Both the position numbers and the translations under genes were made by a program. From assembly GCF_003610455.1 (NCBI RefSeq), contig NZ_RAQK01000002.1:248001-312000 (forward strand): a DNA stretch of 64,000 nt, given 5' to 3'. A model generated the notes under the pieces. The model was not told the DNA's origin and ran no database searches. It saw only the letters and a list, made by a program, of their open reading frames with translations. Source of the stretch: Sulfitobacter guttiformis. Its GTDB lineage: Bacteria > Pseudomonadota > Alphaproteobacteria > Rhodobacterales > Rhodobacteraceae. Positions 36,528-47,844 of this stretch are shown in pieces. Position 1 is the first letter of the stretch. The number at the start of each line of letters is the position of its first letter.

Positions 36528-37139
36528 TTGAGCTTAGATGCCAATTTTGCCGCACTCATCGGAAGCCGTATTTGCCATGACCTGATATCGCCAATCGGCG
36601 CGATCAACAACGGGCTAGAGTTAATCGGCATGACCACGCCCTCGCTCGGTCCTGAGATGGCGTTGATTTCGGAAAGCGTGACAAATGCCAGTGCGCGCAT
36701 CAGGTTTTTTCGCATCGCTTTTGGTGCCGTCAGCGAGCAGCTTGTCGGCAGGCCGGAGGTGGTTTCGATCCTCAAGGATGTCTATGCCGAGACGCGGCTT
36801 ACGGTGAACTGGACCCTTGCTACAGGGCTACAACGCCGCGAAGTCAGGCTGGCGTTTCTGGCGCTGATGTGTCTTGAGACCGGCATGCCATATGGTGGTC
36901 GCATCGAGGTAGCACATGACGGCAGTTCTGTGATCCTGACAGGGCATGCGGACAAGTTCAAGATTGAAGGTGCGCTCTGGGATTTGCTGGAGGGGGCACC
37001 GCAGTACGCCGATGTGCGCCCCGCCCATGTTCAATTCGGCTTACTGCCGGTTCTGACACTTGAAAGTGGATTTACGACCGATCTGGAAAGAACAGAAAAT
37101 ATGCTCACCATCCGGCTCTCCCCCCCAAGATCCACATAA
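36528..37139 (+). CDS. chpT: Histidine phosphotransferase ChpT
   Basis: A 203-residue pseudo-kinase phosphotransferase. It has the phospho-His box GSRICHDLISPIGAINNGLEL (His17) and a degenerate ATPase-like C-terminal domain without the N/G boxes of kinases. It relays phosphate from CckA to CtrA (and CpdR in Caulobacter). In Roseobacters this controls motility, gene-transfer agents and cell cycle. The start is a TTG with AGGAGG 8 nt upstream (36514-36519). The ATG-initiated longer frame (36411) would overlap the DUF3553 gene in antisense. Confidence 0.87.
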   Translation: MSLDANFAALIGSRICHDLISPIGAINNGLELIGMTTPSLGPEMALISESVTNASARIRFFRIAFGAVSEQLVGRPEVVSILKDVYAETRLTVNWTLATGLQRREVRLAFLALMCLETGMPYGGRIEVAHDGSSVILTGHADKFKIEGALWDLLEGAPQYADVRPAHVQFGLLPVLTLESGFTTDLERTENMLTIRLSPPRST

Positions 37140-37158
37140 AACGGGCCGGCAGGCCCCA

Positions 37159-38424
37159 TTATGCGCGCACTGTTCCATCGCCCGTCACCAAGTATTTGAA
37201 GCTGGTAAGCTGCATCGCGCCCACGGGTCCACGGGCGTGCATCTTGCCTGTGGCAATCCCGATCTCAGCACCCATGCCAAACTCGCCTCCGTCTGCAAAT
37301 TGTGTCGAGGCATTGTGCATCACGATTGCGCTGTCGAGTGTGCTCATAAAGCGCGCTGCCGCAGTCGCATCTTCGGTAAGAATGCAGTCGGTGTGGTTAG
37401 AGCCATAGCGCCGGATATGGTCCATTGCCGCATCTATATCATCGACGACCCGAGCTGCGATAATCATGTCGAGGTACTCATGCCCCCAATCGGCGTCTGT
37501 CGCTGGTATTACTCCGGGGATATTCTGAAGCGCGTCACCGGCACGCACTTCGACACCGGCGTCGATCAAGGCGCTGATCACCCCTCTGCCAATGGTATTA
37601 GCGACATCTTTGTGGATAAGCAGGCACTCGGCAGAGCCACACACACCAGTACGCCGCGTTTTGGCGTTAAGAACGACCCGCAGAACTTTTTCGGGATCGG
37701 CTTCCTTGTCGATATAGATATGTACGATCCCTTCCAGATGCGCAAACACCGGCACCCGCGCTTCGCGTTGTACCAGCCCGACCAGCCCCTTGCCTCCGCG
37801 CGGCACAATTACGTCGATCGTGTCAGTCATGGTAAGCATCGCTTGCACCGCCGCACGGTCGCGGGTGGGAACAAGCTGCACCGCATCTTCCGGCAGGCCC
37901 GCATCAAGCAGCCCTTGCTGCAAGCAAAGGTGCAGCGCGCGGCTGCTGTGAAAACTCTCCGAGCCACCGCGAAGGATCACCGCATTACCCGCCTTGAGGC
38001 AAAGCGCGCCCGCGTCCGCCGTCACATTCGGGCGGCTCTCGTAGATTACACCGATCACGCCAAGTGGCGTGCGCACCCGCTTGATATTGAGGCCGCTAGG
38101 CTGGTCCCATTCTTCCATAATCTCGCCCACCGGATCACGCTGCTCTGCGATGGCGCGCAATCCGTCTACGATATTTTGCACGCGGTCCTCATCGAGCTTG
38201 AGCCGGTCCAGCATCGCAGGGCTCAGACCTTTCTCCACACCATATGCCATGTCTTGCGCATTGGCCTCCAGTATCGCTGCGCGACAGCTCCAAACCGCTT
38301 CAGCGGCTGAAATCAGCGCTGCATATTTACGCTCGGCAGTGGCCGTCGCGAGCAGGGCCACAGCAGCCTTTGCACGGGCGCCGATGTCTTTCATCAACGC
38401 GGTAATATCGGTGGTCTCGGTCAT
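37159..38424 (-). CDS. proA: Gamma-glutamyl phosphate reductase
   Basis: A 421-residue aldehyde-dehydrogenase-fold enzyme reducing gamma-glutamyl phosphate to glutamate semialdehyde with NADPH in proline synthesis. It has [38 protein letters not shown] and the active-site cysteine in [11 protein letters not shown]. Standard length. It follows proB on the minus strand after 11 bp. Confidence 0.95.
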   Translation of the reverse strand: MTETTDITALMKDIGARAKAAVALLATATAERKYAALISAAEAVWSCRAAILEANAQDMAYGVEKGLSPAMLDRLKLDEDRVQNIVDGLRAIAEQRDPVGEIMEEWDQPSGLNIKRVRTPLGVIGVIYESRPNVTADAGALCLKAGNAVILRGGSESFHSSRALHLCLQQGLLDAGLPEDAVQLVPTRDRAAVQAMLTMTDTIDVIVPRGGKGLVGLVQREARVPVFAHLEGIVHIYIDKEADPEKVLRVVLNAKTRRTGVCGSAECLLIHKDVANTIGRGVISALIDAGVEVRAGDALQNIPGVIPATDADWGHEYLDMIIAARVVDDIDAAMDHIRRYGSNHTDCILTEDATAAARFMSTLDSAIVMHNASTQFADGGEFGMGAEIGIATGKMHARGPVGAMQLTSFKYLVTGDGTVRA

Positions 38425-38435
38425 ATCGCTGTCCT

Positions 38436-40567
<2,132 letters not shown>

Positions 40568-40580
40568 TTATCCTAAGGGG

Positions 40581-41120
40581 TTACCGCAGTTTGAGGCTGT
40601 AGGTCCAGGTCGGTACGGTGGCGTTGCGCGCAAGGCAGAATATCTCGGCATCACCCAGATAGGCGAAACCGGCGTTTGTGAGTACTTTGGCAGAAGCGGG
40701 ATTATCATGGAAGACGCTTGCGAACATGGCATCATTGTCCAGCGGATTACCCGCAACCAATGCCTGTACCGCATCCGATGCCACATGAGTATTCCAGAAC
40801 GGTGGAGCGACCCAATAGCCGACCTCGCTTTGATTTCGGTCAAGGCGCATGAGGCTGATCACGCCCATTACTTCACCGCTGTTGTGTCCCGACCCGTCCA
40901 TGACCCACACATCCTCTTCGCGCTCATGCGCCATGGCACGCTCGATGAAGCCCGCGATCACGCCGGGTGGCAGCGGATGCGGCAGGCGCGGGGTGTGCAT
41001 GGCCAGACGACTGTCGGCGGCATAATGCTCGATCAAGATCAGGTCGGACAGACGGACAGGCCGCAAATCGAACCGCTCTGTCGATAATGTGGGTTGGTGC
41101 GACACAAGATTAGTCATCAC
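40581..41120 (-). CDS. GNAT family N-acetyltransferase (RimJ/RimL type)
   Basis: A 179-residue acetyltransferase starting with the typical TERFDLRPVRLSDL. It has VMGVISLMRLDRNQSEVGYWVAPPFWNTHVASDAVQALV and NPASAKVLTNAGFAYLGDAE (acetyl-CoA site and C-terminal motif). It probably acetylates an N-terminal or side-chain amine; target unknown. It overlaps the LysE gene by 4 nt and precedes obgE by 16 bp. Confidence 0.85.
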   Translation of the reverse strand: MMTNLVSHQPTLSTERFDLRPVRLSDLILIEHYAADSRLAMHTPRLPHPLPPGVIAGFIERAMAHEREEDVWVMDGSGHNSGEVMGVISLMRLDRNQSEVGYWVAPPFWNTHVASDAVQALVAGNPLDNDAMFASVFHDNPASAKVLTNAGFAYLGDAEIFCLARNATVPTWTYSLKLR

Positions 41121-41725
41121 AAACTTCCGTCAAAGAGTACAAAAAGAACAGAGGCCACCGTGAGGCCCGCCAATGTCCACATCAGATAAGGCTCTGCGCG
41201 GGTACCTGCAACCGTCTGTGCGATTGCACTGCCGCCGAGTGTCCACAATGGGTGCATGACGAGCTGGCAGGCTAGCAAAATAGCGGCGACCGTTGCCGTA
41301 GCAGTCAGGGTCGGAATGTCAGGCCCGACAAACGCTGTAAAACTGCCCACGATCATCGCCCATGCCTTGGGATTGAGTGGATGTACGATAAGACCTGCGC
41401 CAAATCCCGGCACATTCGCAGCAGGGTCACCATGCCCCAGCCGCAAATTCGCAACTTTCCAGGCCAGCCAGATAATATAAGCCGCCGAAATATACTTTAG
41501 GAGGGTGAACAGTGCGGGCGCTGATGCTGCCAGCCCCATCAGGCCGAAACCGATTGGCCAGATGATTAGTTGCTTGCCTAACGCCACGCCTGCCACAAAA
41601 GGCAATGCGGCGCGAAAGCCGAACCGCGCGCCTGTAGCAAGCAAGGCCATATTGGCAGGCCCAGGTGTGCCTATCTGAGAAGCCGCGAAGATGGCGAGAG
41701 GAAGAAGGGCGATGCTCACAAGCAT
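41117..41725 (-). CDS. LysE family exporter
   Basis: A 202-residue six-helix membrane protein with the N-terminal family motif SQIGTPGPANMALLATGARFGFRAALPFVAGVALG and the LNPKAWAM block in the middle. LysE/RhtB proteins export amino acids or related compounds by proton exchange. Substrate not deducible. It overlaps the orphan ORF upstream by 10 nt and the GNAT gene downstream by 4 nt. Confidence 0.88.
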   Translation of the reverse strand: MLVSIALLPLAIFAASQIGTPGPANMALLATGARFGFRAALPFVAGVALGKQLIIWPIGFGLMGLAASAPALFTLLKYISAAYIIWLAWKVANLRLGHGDPAANVPGFGAGLIVHPLNPKAWAMIVGSFTAFVGPDIPTLTATATVAAILLACQLVMHPLWTLGGSAIAQTVAGTRAEPYLMWTLAGLTVASVLFVLFDGSL

Positions 41726-41991
41726 GCCTCAATAATGCTCGCATGATTGCCGGTCATGGCGGCATCCGTCAAAGTATCGTCAAGGGGCTGTGAATGCTGC
41801 CTGCGGTCCGCGATTAAATAACTGTACTCGGAATAGGTCGCGACTGCTGGCGTGCTCTTGACGCGCGCCGGGCACTTCCGCCCTTGCTGTGTGCCAGCTG
41901 CAATAAGATCGTACCTGACGGTGCCTGCTTTGGCATCATACAGAGGGAATTCGCCCTCTTTCAGGAGAGGCAGATTGCTTGTCATCATCAC
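41716..41991 (-). CDS. Small hypothetical protein
   Basis: A 91-residue frame with no recognised family and no signal or membrane segment (KEGEFPLYDAKAGTVRYDLIAAGTQQGRKCP). It begins just after the rplU-rpmA terminator and runs 10 nt into the LysE gene, so it may be the first gene of the LysE-GNAT-obgE-proBA unit. AAAGG lies about 10 nt before its ATG. It could be a leader frame rather than a functional protein. Confidence 0.4.
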   Translation of the reverse strand: MMMTSNLPLLKEGEFPLYDAKAGTVRYDLIAAGTQQGRKCPARVKSTPAVATYSEYSYLIADRRQHSQPLDDTLTDAAMTGNHASIIEACL

Positions 41992-42026
41992 ACCACGCCT
42001 TTCATGATTGAAGTACGCTAAAACAG

Positions 42027-42053
42027 AAAAAGGACCGGCGTTTCCGCCGATCC
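42027..42053 (-). terminator. Intrinsic terminator of rplU-rpmA
   Basis: Minus-strand GGATCGGCG/CGCCGGTCC (one G-U pair) with a GAAA-type loop and a T5 tail, 30 bp after the rpmA stop. Confidence 0.88.
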
Positions 42054-42082
42054 CTGATAGTCAAATCATTAACGGATACGGC

Positions 42083-42352
42083 TTATTCAGCAGCTTCCGC
42101 TACCGGTACGATCGAAATGAACGTGCGGTTTTTCAGACCCTTGTGGAACTGAACATTGCCTTCAACTGTGGCGAACAGGGTGTGATCCTTGCCCATGCCA
42201 ACATTTTCACCAGGCCAGAACTTCGTGCCGCGCTGACGCACCACGATATTTCCTGGAATGACAAGCTCGCCGCCATATTTTTTTACGCCAAGACGACGAC
42301 CAGCTGAGTCGCGACCGTTGCGGGACGAGCCGCCTGCTTTTTTATGTGCCAT
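42083..42352 (-). CDS. rpmA: 50S ribosomal protein L27
   Basis: An 89-residue ribosomal protein beginning [20 protein letters not shown] with GVKKYGGE and [26 protein letters not shown]. It lies at the peptidyl-transferase centre of the 50S subunit. Normal length; 11 bp after rplU. Confidence 0.98.
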   Translation of the reverse strand: MAHKKAGGSSRNGRDSAGRRLGVKKYGGELVIPGNIVVRQRGTKFWPGENVGMGKDHTLFATVEGNVQFHKGLKNRTFISIVPVAEAAE

Positions 42353-42363
42353 TTGGTCTCTCC

Positions 42364-43068
42364 TTAACCTTTTGTCAGATCTTTGGCCTGTGCGATCCAG
42401 TCTTCACGACCCACACGACCTTTGAACGACAGTTTCTCTTCAATCGCTTCGACGTCCGCATCAGTCCATGCAGCAATCTGCGCAAAGGTTGTGATACCCT
42501 CTGCGTGCAGCTTGCCCACAATAACCGGACCTACGCCAGAGATCTGGGACAGATCATCGCCGTCGGCCTTTGCGGCTTTCTTCGCTGCCGGCTTTTTTGC
42601 CTTTGGCGCTTCTTCAGTCGCGGCAGGTTTCTCTGCCTTGGCCTTTTTTGCTTTTTTCACAGGAGCATCAACGGCCTTGCCTGTGATCGCGGCAACGGCA
42701 GCGGCGGAAACGGAGCCTGTGCCGATTGCTGCGGCCACACCGGACTTGCCGGCACCGGATGCGAGGATCTCTGTGATCTTCACCAGTGTCAATTTCTGAC
42801 GGTGGCCCTTGGTGCGCTTGGAAGAGTGCTTCCGGCGACGCTTTACAAAGTGAATGACTTTTTCGCCTTTGATCTGGTCAACGACTTCGGCTTGTACGCC
42901 AGCATCTTCGATCATTGGCGCGCCGATTGTGGGGGTATCACCACCCAGCATCAGCACTTCGTTGAATTGAACGGTGTCACCGGCAGATGCCGCAATACGT
43001 TCCACGCGCAGCATATCGCCCGCCTGTACTTTATATTGCTTACCGCCTGTTTTCAGGACCGCAAACAT
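42364..43068 (-). CDS. rplU: 50S ribosomal protein L21 fused to an Ala/Lys linker and a helix-hairpin-helix domain
   Basis: A 234-residue protein, more than twice the usual 103. Residues 1-101 are canonical L21 ([48 protein letters not shown]). A low-complexity Ala/Lys region follows (about 105-170, many [14 protein letters not shown] units). The last about 62 residues ([40 protein letters not shown]) are a helix-hairpin-helix module of the kind found in COG3743-like proteins. The basic linker and HhH could contact rRNA or DNA. Confidence 0.95.
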   Translation of the reverse strand: MFAVLKTGGKQYKVQAGDMLRVERIAASAGDTVQFNEVLMLGGDTPTIGAPMIEDAGVQAEVVDQIKGEKVIHFVKRRRKHSSKRTKGHRQKLTLVKITEILASGAGKSGVAAAIGTGSVSAAAVAAITGKAVDAPVKKAKKAKAEKPAATEEAPKAKKPAAKKAAKADGDDLSQISGVGPVIVGKLHAEGITTFAQIAAWTDADVEAIEEKLSFKGRVGREDWIAQAKDLTKG

Positions 43069-43170
43069 AGGTCTTCCTTCATGTTTTCCGCGTTCTATGG
43101 TCCCCGGTTAAGGGCGTTTTGGACCAGACCGTGCCTGCATCCACCTCGAACAGCGCGCCCTTGGGGCGTC

Positions 43171-43208
43171 ATTAAAAATAGCCCCGAACAAACGAATGCC
43201 CGTTCGGG
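43171..43208 (-). terminator. Terminator after the DUF2059 pair
   Basis: Minus-strand CCCGAAC/GTTCGGG stem followed by TATTTTTAAT, about 100 bp beyond the last DUF2059 stop and before the rplU leader. Confidence 0.7.
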
Positions 43209-43304
43209 ATGGCGGCTTATCGGGCGGTTGGTGCCCCGAGTCAAGGCGCAAAGCCTGCGCATGGGCGTGTTTTCACCCAAAACAGCTCTTCCCTAGGACA
43301 GTGG

Positions 43305-44129
43305 CTAAAGCTCTTCGGCAGCCATGTTGAACGCCATGGCACGTCCCAATGCATAGGAGATATCCTCATAAAGCGGATCAAATCCGGCAAAGAACCCTGA
43401 ATTCAGCGCTTTTCCTGCAGGAGAGGATGCAAAATCGGCATAAGTTGTCAGCTCGTCTACACTTAAAGGGCTATAAGCAAGTGTCATAAACCCACCTAAC
43501 CAGTTGAGCGTGTCTGCGGTAATGGCCTCGCGCTCGGCCTGCACGTCGCTGAGGATCTCCTCATCGCTCATCACATAAACATCGCCGTCGACCAAAGCGC
43601 GCAAAAACTGGTAGTTGGCATTGAGCGTTGAAGTCACATTGCGGTTAAGCAAATCGCCCGCCTCGATCATCCGCTCAATCTGGGCCAGCTTGGGATCATC
43701 CCCCTCCTGCACCTGCGCAAACCGCGCGCGGGCTTCTTCTTCGATAAGTGGATCGCCCATGGCAGCGCGTGCAGAATTCTCCAGCGAAACAATCTTCGAG
43801 CCCAGATCAGATGCAAAAAAGCTGATCGCCTGCTCTAGTTCATCGCCCTCGAAGGCCGGTTCCAGCCCTGCCCGAATTCCTTCGGAAATACGCAGCGTAT
43901 CGTAAATGCGGACCACTTGCCCCGACCATGCCGGACCGCCCTTCTCTTCTAGCCATTCGCGGTTGAGCGTGGCCCCGAATTCAAGTCCCTCTTCATGCAG
44001 AATGGCGCTCAGCTCATTGATCTTAAGCACGTCCATCAGAACGGTGTGCCGCGCATCGGCCCATGCGGGCAGCGCGGTCAGCACTATCATCAGCGCCGCA
44101 ATAATGCGGGGTACAAACAGGCGCTTCAT
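43305..44129 (-). CDS. DUF2059 periplasmic protein (copy 1)
   Basis: A 274-residue protein with signal peptide (about 1-25, ALPAWADA) and two regions of the DUF2059 type. The second is seen in LSVDELTTYADFASSPAGKALNSGFFAGFDPLYEDISYALGRAM. Function unknown. It starts directly after the stop of its paralogue upstream (no gap), so the two are surely co-translated. Confidence 0.8.
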   Translation of the reverse strand: MKRLFVPRIIAALMIVLTALPAWADARHTVLMDVLKINELSAILHEEGLEFGATLNREWLEEKGGPAWSGQVVRIYDTLRISEGIRAGLEPAFEGDELEQAISFFASDLGSKIVSLENSARAAMGDPLIEEEARARFAQVQEGDDPKLAQIERMIEAGDLLNRNVTSTLNANYQFLRALVDGDVYVMSDEEILSDVQAEREAITADTLNWLGGFMTLAYSPLSVDELTTYADFASSPAGKALNSGFFAGFDPLYEDISYALGRAMAFNMAAEEL

Positions 44130-44972
44130 TTACAAATCCTGACTTGGTTGCATGAGGCGCAGGCGGGCGGCTACGGCTTCAAACCGGTCGGCCATAATTT
44201 CATATTGCACGGCATTCATCAGGTCATACACCTGCTTCATCTCTGGCTTCTCCAGCGCTTCGGCATATGTGACCATCTCCTCGTCCGAGAAGGCCTGATA
44301 GGTATAGGCCGAACCTTCAAGGGCACTCACCCGTAGACTTGCCCGCAGTTCTTCTTCCTGCGCGGCCATAGCTTCGCGCAAATCGGGTTCATCCATCTGC
44401 AATTCGATCACCCCTGCCCCGGCGGCTGCCATCAAGAACCTGATCTGCACTTCCTGAATAGACCGGACAGAGCTGTCCTCGCTGCCGCTGGCTCGGTTAA
44501 GCCGCTCGAGGATCGCCACACGGGGCGAACCGATACCGTTCAGCCCTTCGATAATCTGTGCGCCGCTTTCGGATTTAAGGCCGTCTTGCTCGATCATATG
44601 CGAGCTGTTTTCGGCAACTACCAGTCGCTGACCCAGATCCGTGGCGTAGAAATCCGCCGCGTGGACGAGCAAAGGCTCTGTCAGGGTTTTAGCAAGGATA
44701 TCAACAGCCATATCATGCATAAGCGAGGTCTCGAACACCTCCCCTACAAGGCGCTGCCACTCGGAGCCAAAGTCGTCAGCCTGTAGTCCCAGCATCTCGG
44801 GTGCAGCGTCTGCTGACAATGCAATGCTTTCGAGTGCGACATCAAATCCCGTCACTTCGAGGAAAGCCTCAAGGCTCTCACGGGGCGCGGTCTGGGCGGA
44901 GACACCCAACGCGCCCACCCCAAGCATCATTGTGACAATTGGGATCATTACGGCATGGCGGATCAACTGCAT
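44130..44972 (-). CDS. DUF2059 periplasmic protein (copy 2)
   Basis: A 280-residue protein with a signal peptide (about 1-27, GVSA-QTAPRE) and the same layout as copy 1: a helical first half (DAAPEMLGLQADDFGSEWQRLVGEVF) and a DUF2059-like second half (FSDEEMVTYAEALEKPEMKQVYDLMNAVQYEIMADRFEAV). The start MQLIRHAV at 44972 has AAAGGA upstream; an in-frame ATG at 45050 would add 26 residues before the signal peptide. Confidence 0.8.
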   Translation of the reverse strand: MQLIRHAVMIPIVTMMLGVGALGVSAQTAPRESLEAFLEVTGFDVALESIALSADAAPEMLGLQADDFGSEWQRLVGEVFETSLMHDMAVDILAKTLTEPLLVHAADFYATDLGQRLVVAENSSHMIEQDGLKSESGAQIIEGLNGIGSPRVAILERLNRASGSEDSSVRSIQEVQIRFLMAAAGAGVIELQMDEPDLREAMAAQEEELRASLRVSALEGSAYTYQAFSDEEMVTYAEALEKPEMKQVYDLMNAVQYEIMADRFEAVAARLRLMQPSQDL

Positions 44973-45116
44973 TGTATTTCCTTTGAACGGTTCGGCCCAC
45001 AAAATATAGGTTATGCCAGCCGCCGCAATGAAAATTCCCGAGAGTGGCAAAGAAGCGCAGACACCCCCTTGCCCGCATCCCCAAACCCGACTAGAGCAAC
45101 CCCCAACGATCCCCGC

Positions 45117-45207
45117 GGAGATGTGCCGGAGTGGTCGAACGGGACGGTTTCGAAAACCGTTGAGCCTCTAAAGGGTTCCCAGGGTTCGAATCCCTGCATC
45201 TCCGCCA
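45117..45207 (+). tRNA. tRNA-Ser (anticodon CGA)
   Basis: A 91 nt class II tRNA. Acceptor stem GGAGATG/CATCTCC, discriminator G, encoded CCA. Anticodon stem ACGGT/ACCGT with loop TTCGAAA (CGA). Long variable arm and T-loop GGTTCGAATCC. Confidence 0.96.
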
Positions 45208-45208
45208 T

Positions 45209-45382
45209 TCATGCAGGCATGGTAATGATCGTTTGGTTATCATAAACTTGATATACAGACCCGGTTTGTAGCCTTGTTATCCAAATCGCATGCTCGCCGG
45301 TTATTCCTACAATTCCCCCAGATGTGCTAAACTTTGCCGGCTTTATTATACTTAGGGGGTCAAACGCTTCAAACTTGGCCAT
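45209..45382 (-). CDS. Possible small protein overlapping the end of rlmE
   Basis: A 57-residue frame ([23 protein letters not shown]...) whose ATG lies inside the last codons of rlmE (14 nt overlap), filling most of the gap to the tRNA-Ser gene on the other strand. A GGAAAAAG precedes it. It resembles no family I know. Real translation by coupling is possible, but it could equally be chance. Confidence 0.3.
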   Translation of the reverse strand: MAKFEAFDPLSIIKPAKFSTSGGIVGITGEHAIWITRLQTGSVYQVYDNQTIITMPA

Positions 45383-46115
45383 CAACGTCTTTTTCCGGCG
45401 CTCCCTTGAACCCCAGCGCGACGACAAACTTCTCAGAGCTATCCTGACGGCTTGACGGTGGTTTAAAGTTCGCCACTTTGGTAAAGCGTTGCTTGAGCAG
45501 TTTCTGCAAATCGCCCTCAGCACCGCCTGCGAGGGTTTTGGCGATAAAAGTACCGCCTTCCTCGAGCACGTCGAACGCGAAATAGGCCGCAGCTTCGCAC
45601 AGGGCGATGATGCGGTTATGGTCCGTCTGCTTATGCCCAGAAGAGGCCGCAGCCATGTCTGACATCACTACATCGGCACGCCCGCCAAGCCAGTCCTTCA
45701 CCTTTATGTCCGCGTCATCTTCCATAAAGTCGAGCTGGTAGATTTCGCAGCCTGCGATCGGCTCCATCTCCTGCAGGTCAATCGCCAGAATAGTGCCTTT
45801 TGCCTTGCCGCTTTTTTCGCCTAGGATGTTCGAGCGTTTGACCGCCACCTGACACCAGCCACCGGGGGCTGCACCCAGATCGACGATACGCGCACCGGGC
45901 ACCAGAAAGCGGTATTTGTCGTCAAGTTCCATAATTTTGAAGGCTGCGCGCCCGCGATAGCCTTCGGCCTTCGCGCGCTTTACGTAAGGGTCGTTCAATT
46001 GCCGTTGCAACCAGCGCGTCGAGCTAAGCTTGCGACCGCGGGCGGATTTAACTTTGACCTTCAGGTCGCGCTGTCCGCGACCTGATGTATTTTTACCTGT
46101 TGGCGTCTTGCCCAT
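45369..46115 (-). CDS. rlmE: 23S rRNA (uridine-2'-O)-methyltransferase
   Basis: A 248-residue FtsJ/RrmJ enzyme with a basic N-terminus, [35 protein letters not shown] (SAM site), [14 protein letters not shown] and [12 protein letters not shown], giving the K-D-K-E catalytic set. It methylates U2552 of 23S rRNA late in 50S assembly. It shares one nucleotide with the stop of the ppx/gppA gene (TGATG). Confidence 0.94.
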   Translation of the reverse strand: MGKTPTGKNTSGRGQRDLKVKVKSARGRKLSSTRWLQRQLNDPYVKRAKAEGYRGRAAFKIMELDDKYRFLVPGARIVDLGAAPGGWCQVAVKRSNILGEKSGKAKGTILAIDLQEMEPIAGCEIYQLDFMEDDADIKVKDWLGGRADVVMSDMAAASSGHKQTDHNRIIALCEAAAYFAFDVLEEGGTFIAKTLAGGAEGDLQKLLKQRFTKVANFKPPSSRQDSSEKFVVALGFKGAPEKDVDGQV

Positions 46116-47236
46116 CAGAATGTTCCCTCTTCGAGCACGCCGTCCGCGCTCATTTGTGCGTATAACAGACCTTCGCGCAGACCGCGATCCGCCACGCTAA
46201 GACGGTCCGTTGGCCAGCAGCGCATCAGCGCCTGTAAAATCGCCGCGCCAGACATAATCAGCGCGGAGCGGTCGTTGCCTATGCAGGGGTCAACCCGCCT
46301 GCCCTCCGGCCCCATCGCGAGATATTGGTGAATAACCTTGTCAATTTCGCGGCTTGTCATGCTCATCCCGTCGACCTTGGTGCGGTCATAGCGGCGCAGA
46401 CCCAAATGGCTGGCAGCCACAGTTGTTACTGTACCCGAAGTCCCCACAATCTGAAAGCGCTCTTGGGGTTGCGCGGACTGATAGGGCGTAAAATCCGCCA
46501 GATTTTCCTCGAAAAACCAGCTCATGAGGGCAAACCGCGCAGCGTCGTCCTCTACATCGGAGAATTGATCGCGCAGAGTTGCTACCCCCAATGGCACTGA
46601 TATCCAGTCAACCACACGGGCTGCGGGAATATCGGTTGGTGCCTGAATAAACCCGTTGTGTAGCCGCATGATAGATTGGGCACGGTCTGCTTTCGGGACG
46701 CCCGATATGTCAATCCAGACCAGTTCGGTCGAGCCGCCTCCGATGTCTACCACAAGCAGATTTTCCGTCTTGTCGTTCACCAGCGGCGCACAGGAAATCA
46801 CAGCAAGTTGCGCCTCTTGTTCGGGGGCAATTATCTCGAGACGCAAACCGGTCTCGCGGGTTATGCGGCGCATGAACTCGTCACCGTTTACCGCACGGCG
46901 GCAGGCCTCTGTTGCGACAAGGCGCATTTTGCCGACTTTGTTGCGGCGGAGTTTCTGCTGGCAGATGCGCAATGCCTGTATGGTGCGCGCCATCGATCCG
47001 CGCGATAAACGCCCGGTTTTCTCGAGGCCTGCGCCCAACTGGACCGACTTCGAGAAACTGTCCACCACATGAAAACCGCCGCCCTTTGGCTGGGCGATCA
47101 ACATGCGACAGCTATTTGTGCCCAGATCAAGGGCCGCATAGAGGTCGTTCGATCTGGACGAAACTGGCGCGGGGCTCAGAGCCGTCTGCGATTTACGTTC
47201 GAGCGCACCCGCACCTTTGGAGCGCTTTGGCGCCAT
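46115..47236 (-). CDS. Ppx/GppA family phosphatase
   Basis: A 373-residue actin-fold phosphatase with [30 protein letters not shown] and [10 protein letters not shown]. Family members hydrolyse polyphosphate ends or pppGpp; the shorter, single-domain form here does not allow a choice. The first about 25 residues are a basic, Ser-rich extension. It is paired with rlmE on the minus strand, a common arrangement in Alphaproteobacteria. Confidence 0.9.
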   Translation of the reverse strand: MAPKRSKGAGALERKSQTALSPAPVSSRSNDLYAALDLGTNSCRMLIAQPKGGGFHVVDSFSKSVQLGAGLEKTGRLSRGSMARTIQALRICQQKLRRNKVGKMRLVATEACRRAVNGDEFMRRITRETGLRLEIIAPEQEAQLAVISCAPLVNDKTENLLVVDIGGGSTELVWIDISGVPKADRAQSIMRLHNGFIQAPTDIPAARVVDWISVPLGVATLRDQFSDVEDDAARFALMSWFFEENLADFTPYQSAQPQERFQIVGTSGTVTTVAASHLGLRRYDRTKVDGMSMTSREIDKVIHQYLAMGPEGRRVDPCIGNDRSALIMSGAAILQALMRCWPTDRLSVADRGLREGLLYAQMSADGVLEEGTF

Positions 47237-47513
47237 GGTATGCGCCTTTCATTACGAGTTGCCCCCTTGTTACGTGCTGGGGCGCAATGGCGCAAGCGCA
47301 GACGGCGCCCGCAACCTGCTCTTTTTGCGGGCGCACATTAATCAAGCTCAGGATGTAGATGCAAATTTTGGGCATTGGCCGCCCTCGCCCCTGTCTGCGT
47401 CATCGTTTATGGATAGGTCGCGGATGATGCCGTTATTGTCGAAAACGACAGCCGTGCAGCGCGGTGCATCCGCTAGAGAAGTCGAAACGCAATGGTCCGG
47501 GGAGGAATCGCAC

Positions 47514-47810
47514 GTGGCACAAGTGGTTATTGTCTATTGGCGGGATATTCCTGCGCAGGTGATCGTTGGCAAAGGCCGCCGCGGCGAAAAGCGGATATTG
47601 CCAGAGCGCTTCGAGCAAGCGATTGACCGTGCCGCGATGAAAGTCGGCGCCGAGGGAGATGATGCCTACCTTGCGGAGTGGCGCAAGGCTGAGCCAGTTG
47701 AAGTCGATGGCGATGATGCCGCAGTCGCCGATGCCGAGGCGGCCCGTCTGGACGCAGAATATGACCGAGAGCGTATCAAAGCGCTGATTGCAAACGACGG
47801 CTGGGCCTGA
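47514..47810 (+). CDS. Virulence factor family small protein (PF13769-like)
   Basis: A 98-residue protein: VVIVYWRDIPAQVIVGKGRRGEKRILPERFEQAIDRAAMKVG, followed by an acidic Asp/Ala/Glu-rich tail. It matches the so-called virulence factor family, conserved in Rhodobacterales beside one-carbon genes and with no demonstrated function. The start GTG at 47514 has GGGGAGG 8 nt upstream; the frame continues back to 47217 without conservation. It precedes the MetF-like gene by 34 bp and is probably co-transcribed. Confidence 0.75.
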   Translation: MAQVVIVYWRDIPAQVIVGKGRRGEKRILPERFEQAIDRAAMKVGAEGDDAYLAEWRKAEPVEVDGDDAAVADAEAARLDAEYDRERIKALIANDGWA

Positions 47811-47844
47811 GCCCGCTAATCTCACCCTTGATAGGAGCCTGCAC

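Noticed and set aside
37060..38310. A 416-codon plus-strand frame opposite proA
   Set aside because: proA on the minus strand is unmistakable; the plus frame is His/Cys/Arg-rich and resembles no protein.
42346..43296. A 316-codon plus-strand frame opposite rplU, rich in Cys and Phe
   Set aside because: It is the complement of the Ala/Lys-rich L21 linker, which explains the strange composition.
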